Counted from the first letter of the stretch, positions 48,776 through 61,440 are shown. The stretch: DNA of 64,000 nucleotides from Lonicera japonica (GCA_021464415.1 CM038468.1:62575220-62639219); one strand, 5' to 3'. Notes: generated by a model not told the origin, from the letters alone. Numbers and translations: made by a program.

Positions 48776-51700
48776 ATGTCTTCTTCATCACTATTTACCA
48801 ATTTCCCTCTCATTTCTGCTCTCGTCGCCTTCGCCCTCGCCCAATCCATCAAGGTCTTCACCTCCTGGTAATATATCTCCTTTTATTTAATTTATCCCCC
48901 ATATTCATATATAGAATAGAATAGATACATAGATCCATGTCTTTTAACTGTTATGTTTCGCGAAAAAATATTTACATTTAGATCTGCTTCCTTCGGTTTT
49001 TGCCAATGAGAACCACTCTTTATTTTTTATTTTCCATTTTTCTGTATCTAATGAGATACTATACGATCCCAAATCCTCGTTGTGTTTAAAATTCAATTTG
49101 TTCTTCCTTCGTAATCTATCTATGTGAATCTCCTGAAGTTTAACAACACCTCAGTCAAGGAGTTGTACAATTCTTCCGTGCTTGTGCTAATCCAACTATG
49201 TGCTCATTTCTTGCAAATTTCATTTTAAGCTGTACTTTTATCCACTTTTTCTTTTGCCTCCAACCTTCACAGGCATCCTACATTCTTAGGGTTCCATCTC
49301 AGTACGTGTGTTTATTAAATAAACCAGCCATTGGTGAAACCTACGTAGGAGAAAATGAACTTCCGTTTTCATAGCCTTTAATTATTGGATTTTATACCTG
49401 TGTAAATTGAAGTATCCTCTTGTACTTTGTGTGCTTTGCGTGGTATAGCAAGTGCTGATGAATACCTAGTTCATAAACCCAAAGAGTAAGCTTAGGTTTT
49501 CCTAAGAGTCTTAAACTTTGATAGATTTGCAGGTACAAGGAAAAACGTTGGGACCTTAAGCAACTTATTGGATCTGGTGGAATGCCATCATCCCATTCTG
49601 CAACTGTCACAGCTCTTGCAGCTGCCGTTGGTTACCATGATGGCTTTGGGGGAACACTGTTTGCAACGGCATTAGTTTTAGCATGCGTTGTATGATCCTT
49701 CCCCTAATGTTGCTATTAAGTTCATTAATACATCTGTATTCGTTTGGGATGCATTTACCTAAAAAATGTCATAATCTTGTTATATAGTTAGCTTGAAGCT
49801 TTATATTATATTTGAAATGTTTGTATTGTTATGTACATTATAGATAATTGTGATTTTACCTTATCACCTCAGTATGACTTGCAGTGGACTTAATTTAACA
49901 TATTCTGGCTTCTACCATTAATGGCCAACAGAAAAGTAACTACCTACTTTTGAACATGTTGCTCCAAAATTGATGCTTTCCTTTTTTAGGCTGATTTCCC
50001 TTAATATGTTTACATTCCAAAATTCTGATGTAGGTAATTTGTTTGGCGACACTAACTAGGATATTCTGTTGCTAATTTGGCTGATCCATTTTATTATTCG
50101 TAAAAGACTTATTGTGCATATATAGTGGGCTAAATCTCTCTTTCCCTCGAGGGAAAATATCACAGGTTGAAACTGGAGTGCGTAAATCAGTCGGGTGGTT
50201 TGATTCTCATACCGTGGTACCTGAATCTAGATTTCTAGAATCCGGACTACTCTAAAGCCTGAGGTGAATAGGATGCACACTTCTTCACATTTATTGGATC
50301 ACAAAGAAACTGGAAAGGAGAGATATTCATGGTTTATGCGAAAATTAATGTCTGTCATAGCTCCAAATGAGGAGATAGTAAATGCTTCTGTTATATCCTT
50401 CTATTCGTGGAGATTGATATTGTCTAAATTTGACACACTGTGAAATTTTATACCCAATTGTCCTTGTAACACCTTCCCTCTTTGAAGGGTTTTTGTTAAT
50501 CATGGCCTAGCTAATTTCTATTATATCGACCCAATTCCTTCTATCTGTGACTTCTAGTTTTTCTCTCAACAGTAGGTGCGTGAATTTTTCTCTGGGGTGG
50601 GTGGGAAAACTAGAGGGGCTTGACAGTTGACTGGCTAGGGTTTCATTGGGGAACACTACCAATGGATATTCATTATTGGGACCTGTCTCTGTTGGAATCG
50701 GTATTGGAATAAAATACAAGTTCTTTTTTGGAAGTGGAATTCAGTAATCAATGCCTGAATTATAAATAATCTCGAGATTGATTGTTAATGTTATGGTAGT
50801 GATAACTGATAAAATGAGGAGTTTCCATGACAGTACCAGTACATGCAGACACACTTCAAATGCTGCTGTGATTTCAATGACGGCCACTGTAAAATGTTGA
50901 TCGACATATCTCCTGACAGATGAAGATTATTGCTGCTTCTCACCATGTTTCCTGTTTTAGTTTCTTCCAACAAAAAAAATATGACCAATGAGGAAAGAAT
51001 TTCTCTCAAAAACAGATTCAAACAATTTGGGCAGCTCATTGTGAAGGAGATCACTAAACAATTTTGGGTTGATAATGATGGTCACGTTTTTTTTTTTTTT
51101 TTAATCCTATTAAGCTGGCTAATCTTATGTTCATCTTACCTGGAATATTTTTAAAACAATGGGTGTTTAACTGTCTTTGAGTTGTTATCATTGGATTTGT
51201 TATGATGTTATGTTGCATTTTATCCTCTATAGTCCGTAAATACATATAATTATGTTACATCCTTCAGCATTGCAAATTTTTTGATACAGATTCTTTGTCA
51301 TATTTGTCTTCATTACTTCACTCACCATATTTTCGATTTTAGCAATATGAATTTAACCTCGACCCCACCGCTCTCTTTAGACGCCGTGCAACACTTGTGC
51401 TGGGCTATGGCTTTGGCTTCGTCTTAATTTCTTTTTAGGTGCTTCATTATTTCAAATGAAGAAGGAAGATGTTTGTTTGCTCATTTGCTTTATGATATAT
51501 TATGTGAGCTGGAGATTTTGTAATCTGTAGATTTTTCTGGCAGGTGATGTATGATGCAACTGGTGTAAGATTGCAGGCTGGGCGCCAAGCTGAGGTTTGA
51601 TGCTTTTCACTCCTCTCTCTCTATGCGTATGCCTGTGTGTTCAAGTTTGCACAATAGCACAAATTATGTCTAAATGTCGGCTAGTTTTAGAAGCATTATT

Positions 51701-53025
51701 TTCTGTGCTTCTGCATGTAGTAAGCTGTTTATACTGTGAAGCTAGCGGAATGGACAAATCATTTTGTATAGACCTGATTGATCTGTGGCACATATTTCAG
51801 GTTTTGAATCAAATTGTATATGAACTTCCTGCTGAACATCCTTTGGCTGAGAGCAGACCACTGCGTGAACTTCTTGGCCACACTCCTCCTCAGGTTCGTG
51901 TAAGATGCATTAGATCAACATTATGTCATGTCTTTTATTGCTAGCCATAATCTTAAATCTATCCTACATATTTTTTGTTTTCTGTTATTTCTCAGCCTCT
52001 CTTTTCCTTTTTTGTTGGGGGGGACGTTGTGTAGTGGGGTGGGAACCTTTTTTTGCTTTATAAATGAGGGCAGTTGGAAACAGTTTAAGCCTGAGTGAAT
52101 ATCAGAATACTGCCCTAATGCTTAAGTTTTTAACTGACTTTGGGGATTGGTCGGGTTCTCTCAAAAAGACCTGTAGAACCCGAGTTCTCAAAATAAAAGA
52201 TTAAAAAAATAAATTAGAAAATCTTAAAGAGTTATTTACAAAAGTCACCCCTATAGTTTACCCATGTCTCACTTTGATCCATGAAGTTCATACATGAAGG
52301 TTCACCCGTGTCTCACTTTCCCCCATTTTTTTGACGGACTGTCTAAAAAGCTGATGGAATTAGTCAGGTGCATGACACATGAGGGGCAAAAGCGGGAAAA
52401 CACTGCAACGTGCCTAAACAGTTGTTGAAGGAGCAAATGAACAGCCACATCCCAAAACCCGAAATCAAACCCTAATCTGATAGAGAGAGAAACCCCAGAT
52501 TGAAGCAAATGAACCCTAGATTCTTCATGGATTCAAGCAATTAAACCCTAAAATGAGTTGGAGATTACGCACATTTGACCTAGAAGATTATGGAACCCCA
52601 ATATATTGTGAGTATAATATGTTTCTTCACTTTTTTCCACTGACAAAATACATTGACATTCATTTCATTAATTAAAACAAATTAACATTTGAACTTATGC
52701 ATTTTTGAACTTCGTGGACCAAAGTGAGGCAGGAGGTAAACTTAAGGAATGACTTTTGTAAATAACTCATCTTAAATCTCAGTTACTTGGATTGGCTAGG
52801 CTATTTTTTTTTCCCGCTCGACTTAATTTAGACTCCCAAAAGCAATCAAAATTTGACATAAAGTCTGCAACCATTTTGAAGTTGTCGCTCTTCTGGAGCA
52901 AATTCTGTCTGAGTGTAACAAGTTATTGTTTATCCTTGATATATTTTGTTGTGTTATAGGTTATTGCAGGTGGGTTGCTGGGACTTGTCACGGCAACAAT
53001 TATCCATATCATCATAGGCTCGTAG
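48776..53025 (+). CDS. DUF212 acid phosphatase/vanadium-dependent haloperoxidase-related membrane protein, 5 exons
   Basis: Exons: 48776-48867, 49533-49689, 51544-51594, 51801-51893, 52960-53025; 152 residues, the normal length for this family. Biochemical function is unproven. The name comes from distant similarity to PAP2-type phosphatases. Visible: hydrophobic N-terminal segment FPLISALVAFALAQSIKVF, then KRWDLKQLIGSGGMPSSHSA (the PSSH motif), a hydrophobic stretch GTLFATALVLACVVMYDATG, RLQAGRQAEVLNQIV, LRELLGHTPPQVIAGGLLG and a final hydrophobic helix, so about 3-4 membrane segments. An upstream in-frame ATG at 48689 would add KIYIYIYIYIS, translated TA repeat, and was not chosen. Intron 4 contains a 540-bp transposon. 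Its neighbour downstream is a remorin, an order I recall in Arabidopsis (AT1G67600/AT1G67590). Confidence 0.92.
49690..51543 (+). other. intron 2 of the DUF212 gene
   Basis: 1.85-kb AT-rich intron. Several short open frames inside show no protein signal. No transposon edges recognised. Confidence 0.6.
52229..52768. mobile_element. long-TIR DNA element, 540 bp, in intron 4
   Basis: The left arm GAGTTATTTACAAAAGTCA... and the right arm in reverse complement GAGTTATTTACAAAAGTCA... stay alike for about 60 bp ('agtttacc', 'ctcactttg.tcca.gaagttca'). Perfect 8-bp flanking duplication ATCTTAAA (52221-52228, 52769-52776). Non-autonomous. The arms resemble MULE terminal repeats, but the duplication is 8 not 9 bp. 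Confidence 0.85.
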
Positions 53026-53779
53026 TCAAGCTTGATGCTTAGACTAGATGCCATATTCTATGATCTCTGATGATCAAATCTTTCTGATCATGTATGTAGT
53101 ATTATTCCCAAGATTGTGTAGCCAGTAGTTACGTTAGCTTATTCCTGTACTGACGTTCATTTTATTTTTATTTGAACATTGGACATTAAAAGTACACGAT
53201 TTGTGCTTAAAGCAATGGAAACATTGTTTGATCATGTGATAGTTTTAGAAAATGAACAGAAATGTCAAAACCATACGACTCTTGTCAAAGTAAAATACTG
53301 CTAGTAAAAACCACAGAGCAGACGGGGTATAATCTCAGCAAGGCCCGTCAAAGCTCCTTTGGTACCATTTGACTGCACGAGCCTGGGTTGGGCCGGCGTA
53401 GGTTATTGGGTATACTGGTGCTAAAATTTTTGTGGAGCAGTCTATAAATAGAATTTGAATCTAGGCATTTTGAGAAATTGCCATTTTTTGCCGGGTAATC
53501 TTTTTACTGGGTCTATTACATGGGTTCTACTTTAAGAAAGTACTATACAATTAATGTAATGCATACTGGCAAATTCATGTAATTAGTCTGTGGCATCCCC
53601 AATTGGCTGTAACCCTGGGAGGAGAATCTTTTTTTTCTTTTTTTATTTGTTTTAGTAAGGGGTACAAACCCCAGCATATTTATTAGAAATTAAACATCAT
53701 CTATGATTTTTACCTCAAATGTTGTCAGACCTCCTCCAAACAGAAACACTTACGGTGCGTTTCTCCACCATTTTTGAGC
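53026..53779 (+). other. 3' flank of the DUF212 gene
   Basis: Likely 3' UTR followed by non-coding DNA. No gene seen. Confidence 0.5.
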
Positions 53780-53918
53780 CTGCGGACAAGGGTGTCCATT
53801 TGATCTTATTCTGTTATTTTAAATCATCCGCATCTGATCTGATGTCACTTTTAGGTTTTGGCATCCAATTCAATCCAACATACTTTACCAATCTAATCAA
53901 ATCCAATCCAATTAAATG

Positions 53919-54360
53919 TAGGGCTGGGACCACTTAAGTTCTTGTCCAAAATATGAAGAATCGGAGTCGGTTTTTTAATGTTAAAAATGATTCGGTTTTA
54001 TAGTTATTTTTTGAAGAATCGAAAGTGGAACCGAACTGGTTGAAACGGTTCGGTTCTAGTGGTTCTTTGGGTAATCGAATTAATGCAAGAACTGTTCATT
54101 AACCGAAAGTAATTAATATAATTATTCGAAAGTACATCTTAAACCGTTAAAGAACCGGCAACAGAAGGGATATTATAATATTATATATATGTATTTATAA
54201 TACCGATTTTTAATCGGTTCTTTCACTTACATTTACTAAAAACTGAAAACCGAACTGTTATTTTTTAAAAAGAACCGAACCGTTAATACACATATTTTAT
54301 TATTAAGAACGGAACCGAACCTTTGGTTTTTCGGTTCCCGATTTATTATCCCAAACCCTA
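53919..54360. mobile_element. nested hAT-type MITE, 442 bp
   Basis: Perfect 8-bp duplication ATTAAATG (53911-53918, 54361-54368). Ends TAGGGCTGGGA and, in reverse complement, TAGGGTTTGGGA. Interior is filled with 'gaaccgaa / ttcggttc' words. It inserted into the left subterminal zone of the larger hAT element. Confidence 0.88.
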
Positions 54361-54604
54361 ATTAAATGTTGGATTGGATCGGTTTCGATTCGATCCGATT
54401 AAAAGTTTAAAATAAGATATATTATATTCTTGAAATGCTTAATTTTAATGTAAAACAAGACACAAACTACTTGTAAATTAAATAAAATCCATTACAAATA
54501 AAGTTTAAGTGTTTAACCAAATAACTTCAAGTTAAAATGTCTACTGTCTAACAAAAAATACATAATGAAACCAAGTGACAAACCATACATGATTAAACTA
54601 AATA

Positions 54605-55692
54605 GGGTAAAAAATACTAAACCTCCTAAAACTATCACTTTTTGGCATTAAACCATCCTATCTTCTAAAAGTGACACTAAAGCATCATAAACTATTAGAT
54701 GTTATCACTTAACCCCCAAAATTACATAAATGCCCTTATACAAAGTTGGATAAAAAACACAAAACCTCCTTAAACTATTACTTTTTGGCATTAACCCTTC
54801 TCCCATCTTCTAAAAATGACACTAAATCTCCTGATCTAACTGTTACTGACACTTAACCTCAAAAGTTAACAAATCTGTTAAAACACTAATGAAATGGTTG
54901 TCATGTGCCTCCCATGTGAGTACTAATGGATAAAAATATACCAATCTATCCATTTAAACATAAATTTTTTGAATTACCCTAATTTATTTTATAAAAACAC
55001 CTGTTAATCATCTTTCATGTTCAACTACATAGTGAGTGTTTTATAAAATAGGTGAGGGTAATTCGAAAAATTTATTTTAAGTGGATAAATTAGTATATTT
55101 TTGTCCATTGGTGCCCATATGAAAAGCACATGACAACCATTGTGTTAGTGTTTTAACAGATCTATTAACTTTGGGGGTTAAGTGTCAGTAACTGTTAGAT
55201 CAGGGGGGTTTAGTGTCACTTTTAGAAGATGATAAAAAAATAAATAAATTGGAGTTATTAGATTTAATGGATAAAAAGATTAAACGGCGTATATATAAAT
55301 TTAATGGATGGAAAGATTAAGAGAGAGATTGATCAATTTTTTTGTTTTATTTTTTCTATTTTCAACATTTGTACAAGGGTAAATATATTTTTTTTTGGGG
55401 GGGGGGGGGGGTTAAGTGATAACAACTAATAATTTATAGGGGGTTAGTGTCAACTATTACAAATTCGGGGGTAAAGTGTCAAGTTGTGATACTTTAGGGG
55501 GGTTTAGTGCTAAAAAGTAATAGTTTGAGGAGGTTTAGTGTTTTTTACTCAACTTTGTACAAGGGCATTTATGTAATTTTAGGGGTTAAGTGATAACATC
55601 TAATAGTTTAAGGGGGGTTTAGTGTCACTTTTAGTGGATGAGGGGTATAGTGCAAAAAAATGTTAGTTTGAGGGGTTTAGTGTTTTTTACCC
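54605..55692. mobile_element. nested MULE-type element with tandemly doubled terminal repeats, 1088 bp
   Basis: Ends GGGTAAAAAATACTAAACC and, in reverse complement, GGGTAAAAAACACTAAACC. The arms match for well over 150 bp. Flanks AACTAAATA (54596-54604) and AACTAAGTA (55693-55701) form a 9-bp duplication with one mismatch. In each arm the terminal sequence recurs about 142 bp inward (54748 and 55550). Contains a 15-G run at 55397-55411. No transposase. Confidence 0.85.
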
Positions 55693-55974
55693 AACTAAGT
55701 ATTAAATAACAGACTAAGATTAAATGATTGAATAAAAGAGCACTAGATATATATTTTAAATCTACAAAGTTTCAAGCCTTCAACATTTTCCATCTCGGCA
55801 TCTAATTAACACTTGTGACTGTCGAAATTGGAGAACTTAAAACTTTTGTGTAAAGGCATATTACCAAAAGAGAAAAAGAAAAGAAGGAACATAGTATAAG
55901 TTAGTTAAAAAACAATAAAATATAATCAATTCATTAGATAACAAATATAAGAACTAGGAAATAAGACAATAATA

Positions 55975-58087
55975 TTACCATTCTCAATTTCCTCAATCTC
56001 ATCCATTAATTCACCAAGATCAATAATTAGCAAAGTTCGAATCTAATTTTGTGTGCAAATAAGTGCTTCAACCGTCTTTAAGGATAACGAACTTCGAAAT
56101 GGATCAAGAATGCGGCCGCCAGTACTAAATGTCGACTCAAAGGCCACAATAGAGACATGAACGGCTAAAACATCTCTTGCTACTAAAGATAAAACCTTGT
56201 ACCTAGATGAATTAATCTTCCACCAAGCAAAGTTTGGATCTGTAGGATCCTCACATGACTCCATTAAGTACCGATCCATCTCTGTTTTGCATTCTTTATC
56301 ATTTGACTCCTTGAGTAACCTTATAAACCTGTATGTAAATAGTACATCAACATCAACTTCACCATTAACATCATTTGCATCTTTTTCCGTGGAGTAATTA
56401 TAGTTTGCGTTTAGGAACCACAATAAAGCATATTATACTGATCGAACAAATCATTCACTTTTTGTCTCATAATAATAGTTAATTGCATAACCATATTCTC
56501 CCCAAATAAAGTACCTAAACAATATTTTAAAAAAGCTTCCATATGGCGTGGATTAAGTAACATGGCAACAAGTAAAATAAGGTTAATACTTCCCAAAGAA
56601 CCCCAAATATTTATCATATTTCCTTCCTATATTATTAGCCATTATTTGCAAGAAAGTATCTTCACTATTAGCCCAAGTGTTTATTTAAATGCGAATCAAA
56701 CTCAGTTGGCGCAAAAAAGTATTAGAAGTGGAATACAATGAATAGAAGAATTTTAGAGTTGCATCATAAAAGATTTTCAAAAACTTAATGAAAGCGCGTG
56801 TGTTTTCCCAATCCTCAAAGATATGAGCCTCTTTATCCATTCCCCCGTAAAACTCACGATTGAATTGCACGTCTTCATTGCCTAATCGCTCAAAGGCCTT
56901 TTCATACTTTTCAACTGCCTCTAACATCAAATACGTAGAATTCTATCTTGTTTGAACATTTAGGCAAACTTGTTTTTTAGACATGATTTTTTCTTGATCC
57001 GCACAACCCTTAAACTTTTGCATCCTTGCCAGTGAAGCCCTTACATATCTCACTACATTACTGACTCTATCAATAGATTCATTATAATCCTTCAATCCTT
57101 CCATTACAAAGAGATTCAAAATATGTGCACAATACCTCATATGCATGAATTTGCCCCATAAAATTGACCCACCCTAATTGTTTACTTTCTTTAATAACAA
57201 TGCAACATCATTAGAGCTTGCATTATCAACAGTTACAATAAAGACCCTTTATATACCCCACTCGTGTAAACACTTCTCCAAAGTTTTACTAATTGTCTCA
57301 CCTTTATGGTTTGGAACTAAATAAAAGTTAAGAATCTTTTTGTATAAGTGCCAATTATCATCAATATAGTGGGCAGTCACACATATGTAGTTAAGATTTT
57401 GAATTAAGGACCACGTGTCTATGGTGAGGCAAACTTTCTGGCTCGACTTAACTAACGCATCTTTCAACGTCTTTCTCTATTTTAGATAAAGTTGCAAGCA
57501 ATCGTTATTAACAATGCTACGAGATGGGACTTTAAACCTAGGTTCAAAGATAATAAGCAAGAGTTTAAACCCCTCATTTTTAACAAACTTAAAATGCAAC
57601 TCATTCATGATGATCATTTTAGCAATCACGTCCCTGCATGCTTGTGGATTATATGATGTGGCAATAAGAGCACCCGATCCCTCTTCAGAGTCTTCACCTT
57701 CTTTTTTAGGTTGGAACTGCAAAGTTTTTTTTGTTTCTTTTGCAATCTATACGGATACTTAGTACATAAATTGCTCAAATGTGCTAATAAATTAGACATA
57801 CCATTTTTCTTGGTATCGCAAGCATAAATCTGGCTACAATAGTTACATGTTGCGTGTAGCTTATCTTCAGATCTTGTGAAATGGTCCCATGCTATAGAGG
57901 GGCCCTTACGAGGTTTTCTTTTACCTTGCAAAGTGGTTGATTGTTCTTAAGTAGCTCGAGCTCCATCTTGCTCTTCTGAAGTTTTAGTCGTGTTAGATTG
58001 CAAGTTTGCTTCACTCGCACTTCCACTTGCAATGGGATCATTTGATGAAATTGGCTTTCCTGAAGTATCTTTGTAAATAGTTGTCAT
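55975..58087 (-). pseudogene. hAT transposase (BED zinc finger, RICESLEEPER/DAYSLEEPER-like), broken
   Basis: Read on the minus strand from ATG 58087. The BED finger is SIAWDHFTRSEDKLHATCNY with CxxC and a following H/C pair; then the catalytic-core pieces KVCLTIDTWSLIQNLNYICV, the HMRYCAHILNLFVMEGLKDY block, and the hAT dimerisation region FAWWKINSSRYKVLSLVARD and FESTFSTGGRILDPFRSSL. Several stops and frameshifts (for example stops near 57950 and 56043, frame changes near 57720, 57475, 57150, 56930, 56620 and 56415) make it inactive. There is no sign of domestication. It is the transposase of the surrounding hAT element. Confidence 0.88.
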
Positions 58088-59038
58088 CTAAACAATAAAC
58101 AATAAATGTAAAAACAAACTTTAGATTCAAATGTAGATTTGAAAATTAAAGTAGATAAAAATATAAAAATTGTAAATATAAAATTAATTATAACACTTGT
58201 TGAACAAGACGATGCTGAAGATTGAGCCGTGACAACTGGTGATAATACACGTTCAGGCATAAAATTCCTAAATATAAATAAAGAAATAAATATATAAAAT
58301 TAAATGCAATAAGAAATAAATATGATATGTTCTTCCTTTATTCACGGAGGAGACGCGTGGTGGAGGAGGAGACGCGGCCGCTCTGTGGAAGAGAGTCAGA
58401 GACGCGGAGGAGTGTGGAAGGAAGAATAGATATGCAGCGTAACTTCTTAAGTCTCAACCTAGTTTTTTTTTTTATTTTTTTTATTTAGGGTTGTGATGAA
58501 TGAATGAGAAAGAAAAGAAAATGAGGCTGACAAGCTCTCTGATTGTTCAATCCTATTTGTTTAAGTTTTTATTATTTCAATTAAAGTCCCTTATCTTATG
58601 AATATTTCAAAGTAACCTGTTGTATATATTATATTATGCCAGCAATGAGGAAGAGACATGTGGCAACTATAATAATGGATTGGATTGGTTCCTAGAGCAC
58701 ATCAAACTGGAACTGATCCAATTTTCTTGCTTTTCAAATTTTGCATCCGATCCAATCCAATCATCCATAAAATTCAGGAAAATGGATTGGATTGGATTGG
58801 ATCGATTCCTCTGTTTGGATTGGATTCTGGACACCCCTATTGCGGACTGCAATGTATTGTAATAAATTAAAACCATGGGTACCGTCGAGCAAATTATTTT
58901 TTATTATTATTTTTTTTGGCAGGGGATAGGTTGGGTAGAATCACATACACGGGTATTAGTGTCTATTTTGTTCTGTTTTTTAAGGAAAAAGTGTATATTC
59001 TATTCTAGTTTTACTTTTTACTAGAAATTAGGTAGAAG

Positions 59039-59631
59039 GGCTTATTATATATTGATTTTTACCAAAAATCCAATGAATAATATTTTTTTGAATGAAGGGC
59101 CTATTTTTAATTGGTAATTAGTGTAAGAGGCCTATTTTGTTTTATATTTTAAATGAATGTATTTGAATAAATTTAAATATCATTTAATTAATAAAAACAT
59201 GTATGTATTACCTAAATTACCCCTTTTTATGAAATTTACACAAAAAATATGGACTGCAAAGTTCATATTGCAGTGAAATATGGACTGCAATATGAAGTTT
59301 GCACTAAAAATATGGACTGCAAAGTTCATATTGCAGTAAAATATGGACTGCAATATGAACTTTGCACTAAAAATATCGACTGCAAAGTTCACATTGCAGT
59401 GAAATATGGACTGCAAAATTCATATTGCAGTGAAATATAGACTGTAAAGTTCATATTGCAATCCATATTTTAATGCATATTGGTATTTTTTATTTATTTT
59501 AAAGGTTGGGATGTCATTTTATAATGAAAAAAAAGACACATGTCATATTATAAATAAAATAAAAAATAGGCCCTTTGTTTAAAAAAAAATTATTCCTTGA
59601 CTTTAATGTGAAAATCTTTCCCTAATAAGCC
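59039..59631. mobile_element. foldback/long-TIR element carrying a minisatellite
   Basis: The left arm from GGCTTATTATATATTGATTT and the right arm in reverse complement from GGCTTATTAGGGAAAGATTT share 'gaataat.tttttt.aa..aagggcctattttt' in order. No target duplication found. A 63-bp tandem array occupies the centre. Confidence 0.55.
59248..59466. repeat. 63-bp minisatellite built of inverted half-units
   Basis: Units start at 59248, 59311 and 59374 with 'tat(g/c)gactgcaaagttca.attgcagt', followed by shorter half-units to 59466. Each unit holds TTCATATTGCAGT and ACTGCAATATGAA as an inverted pair about 9 bp apart. The period is a multiple of 3, which explains the repetitive open frames on both strands. 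Confidence 0.85.
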
Positions 59632-61440
59632 ATTTTTTTTAATTGCCCCTACTTTTTACCGAGAAACAAGAGAACCTTTTCTTTCGGACTAGGTATTGTT
59701 GGCCTGGCCTAAGAGCAACTTGTAATAACAAATGGATACATGGTTTGGAGTTCCAGAGCAGCATGATTTCAGCTATTATCCACACACACACACACACACA
59801 TATATATAATCATTTGCCGGTTCTTCAGCTCTGTTATATTCTATTTTCTTTGCTCGTAGACTTGACAAACTAATGCATCAAACCTAGTTCGTAGAGAATA
59901 AGAGGGTTAGTTTTGTAGTGAAGTTAAATATTCCCGGAACATTCTTAAATCTGCATTGAAAAGATAAATTCCTTTCATTCAAATGAAACAATTGCACCTT
60001 TTTTGAAAACATTGTAAAATTGAGAGTGGCAGTCTAAAATCAATATATAAAATTTTGAACCAGGCCAAATTATACGTTACAAGTTAAAACTAAAGTAGTG
60101 GACGAGATTTTCAAACTTCTCAATCTTGCAAAAGAAAAAAGAAAAGAAGGAAAATCTTCCATAAAACTAGTAAGAAATTATCAAGGCAATTTGTCTGCAT
60201 TCGACAATGCACATGGGGCTCACAACATGTGAAGGCTTGGTGGCCATACAAATCCATTTAGTCCACAGTTTTTATAAAATAAAATATATATATATATATA
60301 TATATATATAATAAATGATATAGATTTAACAACAAAAGAAATTCACATGTGGCCTGCCATGCATATGGCAACGTTGCACTCTCTTTGTTTCCCCATTACT
60401 AATTATTTTACTACTGCCATTGTAGGGTCTTCTGATGGAAAAGGGTACCCCAAATCTGGCTGAAACAGCAATGAATTAACTAACCTAATTGTATCAGCAC
60501 TACCCAGTGTCTCTCAGCCTATCTTATTAGCAGCCCCCATGTGATAAAGCTCAGAACTTGCCAGCAATCAAAGTTCCCAAAACACTGTTTAAGTCAAAAT
60601 TGACACTATTTTAACCGTTAACCAGGGAACAATCGTCCCTCTCTCTTAAACACATTTATGTGTGTAATTAAAAGGGAGGTTTTTGTCTATCTTTTTTACT
60701 ATAAATATAAATAATCAGAACTTGCCATAAACTTTCTTTTGGTGAGATTGCAACCTAAAATCTTTTCCAGTACGAACGGGTGCATTTCCAATTAAGCTAG
60801 CTTCGTGTGTATAATAATACTTAGATGTTGAAAATATTCAACATCTCCAAATGGTGAGATACCATCTCTTCAATAAATTTTTACTGTGAATTTATCTAAT
60901 AATTCAAAATATTGAATACGAACGATATAAAATAAGTATTTTTTTTTATCTTAAATCAAAAGTTGTTCATTTCTTGTACGTCACAAATTAAGATTATATT
61001 TTTCATCTTTAGATGTAATCAATGTGTCAAAGTTCACGAAAAGACAAATATTTATTTCATTAATTTTGATGAAATTAGTGTATTTGTTAAATATAGACTC
61101 TTAATTATGGATAAATTCACTAAATAATAAATGAATAAGAAATTAGTATATTCGTTAAATATAAACTCTTAATTATGGACAAATGCACTAAATAATAAAT
61201 GAATAAGAAATTATAACTTTGAATAAGAAGTTATAACTTTGATACAAGCGATGATAGATCTGGGTGGTTCTTGAGAGAGAGGAAGGGGGATTGAACTATG
61301 GCACTCTGTTTAAAATATCACATACTTAATCACTTAAATCAAAGCCTGAATCCAAAAACAAATAACTTTGATATATATGGGGAGCAGGGCCGTACAGTAG
61401 ATTATATTTATCTGGGTCTCAGTGACGAAGTCTTTCCTAG
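59632..61440. other. intergenic DNA upstream of the remorin gene
   Basis: Contains (CA)n at 59778-59800, a (TA)n run at about 60286-60310 and a 68-bp tandem duplication (61071 and 61139). No gene recognised. Confidence 0.5.
61071..61206. repeat. two tandem 68-bp units
   Basis: 'gaaattagt.tatt.gttaaatata.actcttaattatgga' begins at 61071 and 61139. The second copy is followed by a short further duplication of 'gaataagaa.ttataacttt'. Confidence 0.8.

Larger units (their letters stand above)
53788..58839 (-). mobile_element. hAT transposon, ~5.05 kb, decayed, with two nested insertions
   Basis: The ends AAGGGTGTCCA (53788) and TGGACACCCCTA (ending 58839) are inverted repeats with one gap and one mismatch. 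Flanks CTGCGGAC (53780-53787) and TTGCGGAC (58840-58847) are an 8-bp target duplication with one mismatch. Subterminal 'aatccaatcc / ggattggatt' clusters occur at both ends. It encodes a broken transposase on the minus strand and is interrupted by elements at 53919-54360 and 54605-55692. Without those it would be about 3.5 kb, a normal hAT size. Confidence 0.85.

Noticed and set aside
55975..58087. Domesticated transposase gene of DAYSLEEPER type
   Set aside because: Multiple frameshifts and stops, with transposon ends and target duplication still visible. It is a dead transposon, not a host gene.
59248..59466. Regularly spaced repeats suggesting a CRISPR array
   Set aside because: Units are contiguous tandem copies without unique spacers, in a plant nuclear context. 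It is a minisatellite inside a foldback element.
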